A model generated the notes under the pieces. It was not told where the DNA came from and searched no databases. It saw only the letters and a list, made by a program, of their open reading frames with translations. Shown piece after piece: positions 63,689 through 64,000 of a stretch of 64,000 nt of DNA (position 1 is the first letter of the stretch; the number at the start of each line of letters is the position of its first letter). The DNA is from Diadema setosum (Eukaryota > Echinodermata > Echinoidea > Diadematoida > Diadematidae), in contig CM067072.1 of assembly GCA_033980235.1 (NCBI GenBank), positions 32,649,759 through 32,713,758 of the forward strand, read 5' to 3'. Position numbers and translations under genes: made by a program.

Positions 63689-63954
63689 ATCATTACTCTT
63701 TAACCAGCAACTGTCGGAATAAGATTATTTACGTATTGGAAATGTAGTGCAGATCCTGTTTCCATTGTTGAAAAATGAAAAAAAAAATAGATAAATTGAA
63801 TGGAATAATCATTATTCAGGCCCAAACTCGTCCTCGATGGACGACTTCTGGCGAATGGTATGGCAATATGACTGCAGGAAGATCGTGATGTTGACAAAGT
63901 GCGTCGAAGGAGAAAAGGTAGTATTTCCCTACTATCCTATGTTCGAGCCATGTG
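25365..63954 (+). CDS. Receptor-type protein tyrosine phosphatase, 23 exons, open at both ends
   Basis: Spliced gene. As a family, these single-pass receptors dephosphorylate phosphotyrosine on cytoplasmic substrates under control of their ectodomain. The 23 exons all have AG/GT borders and compatible phases in order: six 1-1 FN3 exons, a 1-1 pair, then 1-0, 0-1, 1-0, 0-1, 1-2, 2-0, 0-1, 1-2, 2-2, 2-1, 1-0, 0-1, 1-0, 0-1, 1-1. Domain order is about ten FN3 units with many N-glycosylation sequons, a conserved membrane-proximal module, a Leu/Val-rich transmembrane helix, a basic stop-transfer segment, and the start of the PTP domain with KNRY, DYINASF, EYIATQGP and DFWRMVW. Signal peptide and 5' exons are not found: exon 1 as listed begins in phase 1. 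The WPD and HC(X)5R motifs lie past the window. The absence of Ig domains and the MLTKCVE wording favour a PTPRB/PTPRJ-like class, but the subtype is uncertain. Confidence 0.93.
25656..26451. repeat. Intron start with ~135 bp tandem duplication
   Basis: ATGCAAATTTATGCA, ...CTTCTACGTTTTAGACTGGATTTT... and AACTTCAACAC.GAATTCTG occur in the same order at about 25,985-26,125 and 26,140-26,275. A 16-base C run lies at about 26,387-26,402, next to the LINE tail. Confidence 0.6.
26831..29538 (-). pseudogene. LINE ORF2 (endonuclease and reverse transcriptase), broken
   Basis: Pieces in three frames on the minus strand, in order. [10 protein letters not shown] and [10 protein letters not shown] (29,538-29,212) and VVYRPPT (about 29,180) belong to the endonuclease, with GDFN near 29,067-29,078 and SDHLPI just downstream. 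DTSPGSDGI lies near 28,285. [14 protein letters not shown] and [12 protein letters not shown] (27,934-27,701) and [10 protein letters not shown] (27,688-27,449) are reverse-transcriptase motifs. [11 protein letters not shown] and [11 protein letters not shown] (27,127-26,831) form the C-terminus. The order and motif set are those of an APE-type LINE ORF2. At least five frameshifts or stops interrupt it. Confidence 0.87.
29898..30743 (-). pseudogene. LINE ORF1 (nucleic-acid-binding type), one in-frame stop
   Basis: Two open segments (30,743-30,426 and 30,383-29,898) lie in the same frame, separated by a single TAA at 30,426-30,428. The N-terminal part starts with a Cys-rich [11 protein letters not shown] and then has a coiled-coil-like [20 protein letters not shown] stretch. 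The C-terminal part has [35 protein letters not shown] and [11 protein letters not shown], the usual landmarks of LINE ORF1 proteins with an L1-ORF1-like fold. Such proteins bind the element's RNA. One nonsense change away from an open frame, it is better preserved than its ORF2. Confidence 0.85.
30761..31719. other. Intron sequence 5' of the LINE
   Basis: The first few hundred bases may include LINE 5' UTR (minus strand). An AT microsatellite occupies 31,183-31,225. A 103-residue minus-strand frame at 31,387-31,698 resembles nothing known to me and has no splice support. Confidence 0.35.
31720..33062. repeat. Degenerate tandem repeat field, about four units of 350-400 bp
   Basis: Recurring order: CAAACTTTCACCCCTTT, AACCCAAGGGGG, GTCTTGCCATGAACAA, TTCTTCATATATAAAGGTAT, AAGATTTTTAAAGTTTTCTC, CTTGAGA.CTCTCTCCCTGG, a C or G run, GGGCCACATGCTCCACATGAA, CACCAAGTTTGATTGAAAT, CCCACTGGTTCTGA. 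A 17-base C run directly abuts a 13-base G run at 32,026-32,055. It lies in the intron before FN3 unit 2. Confidence 0.8.
33520..33813 (+). CDS. RPTP exon 2: FN3 unit 2
   Basis: A 294-base exon, phase 1-1, with acceptor TTATTTCAG and donor GTGAGT. It encodes a whole FN3 domain ([41 protein letters not shown]). By eye it matches FN3 unit 1 at roughly 60% of positions, far more than any other pair here, so the two arose by duplication of this exon with its flanks. The 7.9 kb intron before it holds a minus-strand LINE and a repeat field. Confidence 0.9.
34315..34632 (+). CDS. RPTP exon 3: FN3 unit 3
   Basis: A 318-base exon, phase 1-1, with acceptor CTTCCAG and donor GTGAGA. It encodes [15 protein letters not shown], a LFVWN core strand, and [19 protein letters not shown], the FN3 L.P.T.Y.. 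F-strand signature with Cys replacing some usual residues. It follows unit 2 after an intron of only 0.5 kb. The added cysteines (WNC, SPC, DYC) could form disulfides, an inference only. Confidence 0.88.
34727..35075. mobile_element. Foldback element AAAGGGATGGTA family
   Basis: The left arm (34,727-34,845: GAGAAGGGGATTCAG, TTTTAACTTGACGCGAGATA, AATTCTAAGAATTAAAAGTT) is mirrored by the right arm (34,930-35,075: AACTTTTAATTCCTCTTAGA, TATCTCGCAAAAAAGAGTTA). A half-copy is at 2,195-2,420. Intronic, no coding content. Confidence 0.7.
35240..35875. mobile_element. 636 bp inverted-repeat element with ATAA flanks
   Basis: The ends are GCCCCTGTCATACTTGCCGG and the inverse of CCGGCAAAGAGTGACAGGGG followed by C. 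The 4-base ATAA sits on both outer sides (35,236-35,239 and 35,876-35,879). The interior has no transposase; the overlapping frames on both strands are spurious. Non-autonomous DNA transposon; the superfamily is not certain. Confidence 0.8.
35880..37758. other. Intron stretch, nothing recognised
   Basis: A/T-rich with a small CA repeat at about 37,484-37,502. No exon, repeat family or RNA gene recognised. Confidence 0.35.
37759..38238 (+). pseudogene. RPL31: Processed pseudogene of ribosomal protein eL31
   Basis: An intronless copy of the large-subunit ribosomal protein eL31. It starts [12 protein letters not shown] at 37,759. About nine codons plus one base are then missing, which shifts the frame. 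From 37,797 the eL31 frame resumes ([56 protein letters not shown]) to a TAA at 38,142-38,144. About 14 residues follow the usual C-terminus, so the original stop has probably been lost. AATAAA lies at 38,216-38,221 and a TA microsatellite follows about 18 bases on. Lack of introns plus a retained polyadenylation signal marks it as an mRNA retrocopy. It lies in sense orientation in an RPTP intron. The frameshift makes function unlikely. Confidence 0.9.
38239..38275. repeat. TA microsatellite 3' of the eL31 retrocopy
   Basis: About 18 TA units. It begins about 18 bases after the AATAAA of the retrocopy, where a poly(A) tail would be expected. It may have grown out of the retrocopy's tail or its target. 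Confidence 0.85.
38690..38985 (+). mobile_element. tRNA-derived SINE with ATT tail
   Basis: The head resembles a tRNA: a box A-like stretch near 38,698, an anticodon-arm-like hairpin CCGA/TCGG around CTCCCAA (38,718-38,732), and box B CGAGTTTGAATCCCG (38,739-38,753; two differences from the usual tRNA T arm). The body follows (CCTTGGACAAGATG, ACCCAGGTGTATAAATGG, GCAGGGCCCTCTGGTAGAGC). The tail is an ATT microsatellite from about 38,925 to 38,985. It would be transcribed by RNA polymerase III and mobilised by a partner LINE. Confidence 0.75.
38986..39379. other. Intron sequence before FN3 unit 4
   Basis: No repeats or genes recognised. Contains an A run (39,333-39,345) shortly before the TTGATAG acceptor. 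Confidence 0.3.
39380..39703 (+). CDS. RPTP exon 4: FN3 unit 4
   Basis: A 324-base exon, phase 1-1, with acceptor TTGATAG and donor GTACGT. Motifs are [32 protein letters not shown] and [20 protein letters not shown]. It resembles FN3 unit 6 ([25 protein letters not shown]), which points to a second duplication. The preceding 4.7 kb intron carries an eL31 retrocopy, a SINE and two inverted-repeat elements. Confidence 0.9.
39860..42660. repeat. Degenerate repeat field of about eight units plus a dispersed tail
   Basis: Units of roughly 200-400 bp recur with AAAAGTGTGCATCAGATCTG, TCACTTCAATTCTGAAAATG, CAAAA.CTCCCTC, GAGGGGGA..CCCCCTCCC, CCGTTCGGTCC and ...GATTGACAATTTCC...ATTTCATC. The last part (42,233-42,660) is the dispersed segment also found at 17,175-17,780. 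Long C and G runs occur at 41,547, 41,597, 42,051, 42,220, 42,476 and 42,515. Confidence 0.8.
42661..43225. other. Intron sequence before FN3 unit 5
   Basis: Contains a T run (42,904-42,921) and nothing else recognised. Confidence 0.3.
43226..43501 (+). CDS. RPTP exon 5: FN3 unit 5
   Basis: A 276-base exon, phase 1-1, with acceptor CACACAG and donor GTGAGT. It encodes [20 protein letters not shown] and [16 protein letters not shown], the FN3 pattern L.acT.Y.f.i. It is the shortest of the single-exon FN3 units and is rich in Asn-linked glycosylation sequons. The 3.5 kb intron upstream is filled mostly by the degenerate repeat field at 39.9-42.7 kb. Confidence 0.9.
43502..45336. other. Intron stretch, nothing recognised
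   Basis: A/T-rich intron without recognisable repeats except a short GT/GGGTGT tract near 43,700. Confidence 0.35.
45337..45489. mobile_element. 153 bp MITE with AGAAT flanks
   Basis: Begins CAGGGGCGGATCCA and ends with the inverse TGGATCCGCCACTG. AGAAT is present on both sides (45,332-45,336 and 45,490-45,494). It contains an 11-base G run. The flank length is shorter than the 8 bases expected for hAT elements, so the superfamily is left open. Confidence 0.75.
45682..45993 (+). CDS. RPTP exon 6: FN3 unit 6
   Basis: A 312-base exon, phase 1-1, with acceptor ACATTCAG and donor GTAAAT. Residues run [36 protein letters not shown] and [21 protein letters not shown]. The reading frame continues past the donor into a TA/GT microsatellite, which is intronic. 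This is the last FN3 unit encoded by a single exon. Confidence 0.9.
46110..46175. repeat. TA/GT compound microsatellite
   Basis: About 15 TA then about 18 GT units, directly joined to the left end of the following inverted-repeat element. Confidence 0.9.
46176..46844. mobile_element. 669 bp inverted-repeat element GTGACCCTGC, copy 1
   Basis: The left end GTGACCCTGCACCACAAAAC and the right end inverse GTGCCCGTGCATCACAAAAC pair for about 34 bases, continuing into AAACAAAAAGTCGC. The interior matches copy 2 at 53,332 in order (ATATTGGAAAGAAAG, CACTCTGGAAAGTGTGAA, GAGAAAAGAGGCTCTGAA). The 104-residue frame inside is not conserved in copy 2. Intronic; non-autonomous. Confidence 0.85.
47136..47273 (+). 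CDS. RPTP exon 7: FN3 unit 7, N-terminal half
   Basis: A 138-base exon, phase 1-1, with acceptor TCTTTCAG and donor GTATAT. It encodes [30 protein letters not shown] and YQYKLWKR, strands A to C of an FN3 domain. It is too short for the ORF listing and was found from splice signals and continuity with exon 8. Exons 7 and 8 together give a normal-sized FN3 domain. Confidence 0.85.
47905..48057 (+). CDS. RPTP exon 8: FN3 unit 7, C-terminal half
   Basis: A 153-base exon, phase 1-1, with donor GTACGT. It encodes [30 protein letters not shown] and [12 protein letters not shown], strands C' to G. The acceptor (GCGGACGAAG) has a weak pyrimidine tract. A neighbouring AG two bases on is possible, but only the chosen one keeps phase with exon 7. 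Confidence 0.82.
48777..48917. mobile_element. Small foldback element, ~140 bp
   Basis: ATGTCACAATAGAGGAATGC is mirrored by the inverse of GCTTCCTCTATTGTGACAT, and the arms continue through TTTTACAATGCCAAT / ATTGGCATTTAACG, about 36 bases each. A TA-rich stretch (48,670-48,730) precedes it, and a CA/TA microsatellite (48,932-48,984) follows. Confidence 0.75.
49270..49505 (+). CDS. RPTP exon 9: FN3 unit 8, main part
   Basis: A 236-base exon, phase 1-0, with acceptor GAACAG and donor GTAGGC. It encodes [35 protein letters not shown] and [12 protein letters not shown], leaving the F strand open to continue in exon 10. The pattern P.GpplsV....l.v.W..P...G.i..Y is classic for RPTP FN3 domains. 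Confidence 0.9.
49575..49867. mobile_element. ~290 bp near-perfect palindrome built of GAGTGAA words
   Basis: From ACTCTTTAAAAAAAAATCGA to its inverse ending TTTTTTTTAGAGAGT, the two arms pair over about 135 bases around a short centre (49,712-49,732). Each arm is itself made of repeated GAGTGAATTT/AAATTCACTC words, so it could fold in several registers. It is in the intron after exon 9. Confidence 0.85.
50215..50349. mobile_element. Foldback element GGGTCCCGTTTCGTAAAA, 135 bp
   Basis: GGGTCCCGTTTCGTAAAACT at the left is matched by the inverse of ATTTTAATGAAACGGGGCC at the right, and TTGTTATC continues the pairing. It has GCCAATCAGA-type interior like the element at 7,595. Confidence 0.7.
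50430..50770. repeat. Degenerate TTCCGAAGGTTCGTAATTCC minisatellite
   Basis: About ten loosely conserved copies of GGTTCGTTATTCCGAA-like words, some inverted, over 340 bases. From memory this motif is common in sea urchin introns, and it contributes to the organism guess; that link is recollection, not a search. Confidence 0.65.
51917..51992 (+). CDS. RPTP exon 10: FN3 unit 8, end
   Basis: A 76-base exon, phase 0-1, with acceptor TTTCCTGCAG and donor GTAAGC. It encodes [20 protein letters not shown] and then a Thr-Glu-Glu-Gly end. VSA.s..G.G..S completes the F and G strands begun in exon 9. It is small but has strong splice sites and fits the frame on both sides. Confidence 0.87.
52107..52363. 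mobile_element. ~257 bp inverted-repeat element
   Basis: GAAGAAATAAACTGGTAATG at the left and its inverse CATTACCAGTTTATTTCTTC at the right pair perfectly over 20 bases. The arms continue as TTTTGGCC.AT.GAGAATGA.TTTATT and CTTCTTCAGGAGT/ACTCCTGAAGAAGG. A TA microsatellite (52,366-52,408) follows directly. Confidence 0.8.
52409..53105. other. Intron stretch
   Basis: TAC trinucleotide run near 52,562-52,590; otherwise nothing recognised up to exon 11. Confidence 0.3.
53106..53212 (+). CDS. RPTP exon 11: FN3 unit 9, N-terminal half
   Basis: A 107-base exon, phase 1-0, with acceptor GAAACAG and donor GTGAGT. It encodes [31 protein letters not shown] and TRYA, strands A to C of an FN3 domain. 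The next exon continues with IHYKIM. The downstream intron contains the second copy of the GTGACCCTGC inverted-repeat element. Confidence 0.87.
53332..54019. mobile_element. 688 bp inverted-repeat element GTGACCCTGC, copy 2
   Basis: Same ends as copy 1 (GTGACCCTGCATCACAAAAC and the inverse GTGACCGTGCATCACAAAAC). TA-rich DNA flanks both copies on both sides, which suggests a preference for TA tracts. It lies in the intron that splits FN3 unit 9. Confidence 0.85.
54020..54632. other. Intron stretch with TA microsatellite
   Basis: About 20 TA units at 54,026-54,067 directly after the inverted-repeat element. The rest shows nothing recognisable. Confidence 0.4.
54633..54849 (+). CDS. RPTP exon 12: FN3 unit 9, C-terminal half
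   Basis: A 217-base exon, phase 0-1, with acceptor TTTGTCAG and donor GTGATT. It encodes [34 protein letters not shown] and [19 protein letters not shown].v.V.A.t..GwG..S is a textbook FN3 C-terminal half. Confidence 0.9.
55389..55482 (+). CDS. RPTP exon 13: start of membrane-proximal module
   Basis: A 94-base exon, phase 1-2, with acceptor TTCGTAG and donor GTGAGT. It encodes [15 protein letters not shown] and a short Ala/Thr/Glu stretch ending NGTYVT. The P-E-P-E-P-P linker and the following strand lead directly into NITLAV of the next exon. A 357-base foldback element follows in the intron. Confidence 0.82.
55554..55910. mobile_element. 357 bp foldback element with TTAA flanks (piggyBac-type MITE)
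   Basis: AGGGGAAGGCTAGTAACTGA at the left is the exact inverse of the right end TCAGTTACTAGCCTTCCCCT. The arms pair over about 160 bases, so both strands give nearly the same 68-residue frame. TTAA sits on each side (55,550-55,553 and 55,911-55,914), the target used by piggyBac transposases. It lies in the 1 kb intron between exons 13 and 14. Confidence 0.88.
56442..56667 (+). CDS. RPTP exon 14: conserved membrane-proximal module
   Basis: A 226-base exon, phase 2-0, with acceptor TGTTGTAG and donor GTAGGC. It encodes [15 protein letters not shown] and an [11 protein letters not shown] segment. [20 protein letters not shown] then corresponds to the F.iGD...y.gY.N.pL block that sits just outside the membrane in many receptor PTPs. 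[10 protein letters not shown] matches the strand that follows. Confidence 0.88.
57215..57251 (+). CDS. RPTP exon 15: extracellular stalk micro-exon
   Basis: A 37-base exon, phase 0-1, with acceptor TTTGCAG and donor GTGAGT. It encodes [12 protein letters not shown], joining the membrane-proximal module to the pre-transmembrane stalk. It is too short to show as an open reading frame of its own; support comes from strong splice signals and from bridging phase 0 to phase 1. Confidence 0.78.
57606..57705 (+). CDS. RPTP exon 16: transmembrane segment
   Basis: A 100-base exon, phase 1-2, with acceptor TTTGTAG and donor GTAAGT. It encodes [16 protein letters not shown] and then a run of Phe, Ala, Leu and Val of about 17 residues ending VVFRR. 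This is a single membrane helix followed by a basic stop-transfer signal. A donor three bases earlier (GTGGTA) is weaker and would break the phase with exon 17. Confidence 0.9.
58304..58387 (+). CDS. RPTP exon 17: basic juxtamembrane segment
   Basis: An 84-base exon, phase 2-2, with acceptor GATTATCAG and donor GTAAGT. It encodes [19 protein letters not shown] followed by VPLERRLN. The dense Lys/Arg content matches the cytoplasmic side of a type I membrane protein and extends the FRRW sequence of exon 16. Confidence 0.85.
58645..58730. repeat. Pentamer microsatellite TTTGA / TTGAA
   Basis: About nine TTTGA units switching to about seven TTGAA units. The switch from one pentamer to a one-base variant suggests two expansion phases. 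It may be the tail of a vanished LINE, as at 730-774. Confidence 0.85.
59038..59078 (+). CDS. RPTP exon 18: juxtamembrane micro-exon
   Basis: A 41-base exon, phase 2-1, with acceptor TCTTACAG and donor GTAAGT. It encodes [13 protein letters not shown]. The support is good splice sites and the unique phase bridge between exons 17 and 19; there is no motif to confirm it independently. Confidence 0.72.
59079..59950. other. Intron stretch with trinucleotide repeats
   Basis: CTA/CAG/CAA/CTA trinucleotide run at about 59,703-59,776. No exon seen between exons 18 and 19. Confidence 0.4.
59951..60126 (+). CDS. RPTP exon 19: juxtamembrane to start of PTP domain
   Basis: A 176-base exon, phase 1-0, with acceptor ACCTTCAG and donor GTAAGA. 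It encodes [10 protein letters not shown], then [20 protein letters not shown] and FKVDYE. This corresponds to the family pattern I.i..l..yv..kka....gF..eyE that opens the catalytic domain. Confidence 0.88.
60842..60929 (+). CDS. RPTP exon 20: PTP domain, KNRY (phosphotyrosine-loop) motif
   Basis: An 88-base exon, phase 0-1, with acceptor TTTGGCAG and donor GTAAGT. It encodes [20 protein letters not shown] and [15 protein letters not shown] is the PTP motif whose Tyr packs against the substrate phosphotyrosine. Spliced to exon 21 it reads [18 protein letters not shown], close to the PTP consensus. Confidence 0.92.
61130..62090 (-). mobile_element. 5'-truncated LINE, C-terminal end and 3' region
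   Basis: The minus-strand frame from 62,079 reads [20 protein letters not shown] and later [18 protein letters not shown]. After a one-base shift near 61,775 it continues [12 protein letters not shown] and [14 protein letters not shown] to a stop. This is the C-terminal tail typical of CR1/Jockey-like ORF2 proteins (Y.TR....y..P.......G...WN.LP..i). Downstream on the minus strand is a ~0.5 kb 3' region that ends in TGAAC repeats (61,130-61,150). It lies in the intron between the KNRY and DYINASF exons. Confidence 0.7.
62539..62615 (+). CDS. RPTP exon 21: PTP domain, DYINASF motif
   Basis: A 77-base exon, phase 1-0, with acceptor GCGTATAG and donor GTAAGT. It encodes [13 protein letters not shown] and [15 protein letters not shown](F/Y) is conserved in nearly all classical PTP domains. 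Confidence 0.94.
62616..63123. repeat. Intron with ~185 bp tandem duplication
   Basis: TTATTCTTTT.TAATGAT.GCAACAAAATATTC..GTTTACCGTT and CCCCCACGCT.CACAATTGTAGTTT occur at about 62,698-62,780 and 62,884-62,965. Two diverged copies. Confidence 0.75.
63124..63160 (+). CDS. RPTP exon 22: PTP domain, EYIATQG motif
   Basis: A 37-base exon, phase 0-1, with acceptor TTTTGCAG and donor GTATGT. It encodes [13 protein letters not shown]. The Y/F-I-A-T-Q-G-P motif is completed by the first codons of exon 23, which confirms the splice. Confidence 0.93.
63480..63690 (+). mobile_element. SINE/LINE 3' fragment with AAAT tail
   Basis: GCAGGGCCCCTTGGCAGAGC (63,576) corresponds to GCAGGGCCCTCTGGTAGAGC in the SINE at 38,869, but here no tRNA-like head is present. 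An AAAT microsatellite (63,644-63,690) ends it. It lies in the intron between exons 22 and 23. Confidence 0.55.
63820..63954 (+). CDS. RPTP exon 23: PTP domain, DFWRMVW motif
   Basis: A 135-base exon, phase 1-1, with acceptor TTATTCAG and donor GTATGT. It encodes [15 protein letters not shown], then [15 protein letters not shown] and [18 protein letters not shown] and I.MLT..VE are standard. Where most family members read K-C-x-x-Y-W-P, this reads VVFPYYP, so the usual Cys and Trp are absent. An earlier donor after GEK (GTAGTA) is weaker and would drop that stretch. The gene continues beyond the window. Confidence 0.85.
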
Positions 63955-64000
63955 GTATGTTAATCATTTCCCTGTTATACCAAAATCTGCTACAGCGGAC

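Noticed and set aside
1..64000. CRISPR-like or other prokaryotic repeat systems
   Set aside because: Direct repeats here are satellites, minisatellites and microsatellites in a genome with introns; none has regular unique spacers.

Overview
This is animal nuclear DNA, most probably from a marine invertebrate deuterostome and best guessed as an echinoderm such as a sea urchin. The reasons are small exons with GT/AG introns, dense short inverted-repeat transposons, non-LTR retrotransposon remains, a tRNA-derived SINE, simple repeats, and more than thirty G or C homopolymer runs of 10 or more bases. The species call is an inference. There are no operons and nothing prokaryotic.

Bases 1-25,364 contain no convincing gene. 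They are a nest of repeats. A tandem array with a period of very roughly 350-450 bp (2,570-3,717) continues at 18,257-19,115 after being split by about 14.5 kb bounded by CACACTAAG... ends and a TA dinucleotide on each side. Inside that block lie three copies of a ~1.1 kb inverted-repeat element, a ~170 bp tandem array full of GCTCGCTCGC, C-rich minisatellites, foldback elements and a 5'-truncated LINE. A plus-strand LINE remnant follows at 21.8-24.05 kb.

Bases 25,365-63,954 (+) hold one large gene, open at both ends: a receptor-type protein tyrosine phosphatase. I resolve 23 exons with GT/AG borders and an unbroken chain of phases (3,837 coding bases, 1,279 codons). They encode about ten fibronectin type III (FN3) units, a transmembrane helix, a basic juxtamembrane segment, and the start of the phosphatase domain. 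The window ends before the catalytic HC(X)5R loop. The first six FN3 units are each one phase 1-1 exon; the units nearer the membrane are split by introns. The first two are close paralogues.

The introns carry most of the other features: a decayed LINE with ORF1 and ORF2 on the minus strand (26.45-30.76 kb), an intronless ribosomal protein eL31 retrocopy (37.76-38.24 kb), a SINE, two copies of a ~0.68 kb inverted-repeat element, a foldback element with TTAA flanks typical of piggyBac, several other foldback elements, and two kilobase-scale degenerate repeat fields (31.7-33.1 and 39.9-42.7 kb). The main results are the gene model and the layered history of the repeats. I saw no evidence of a new multigene system.
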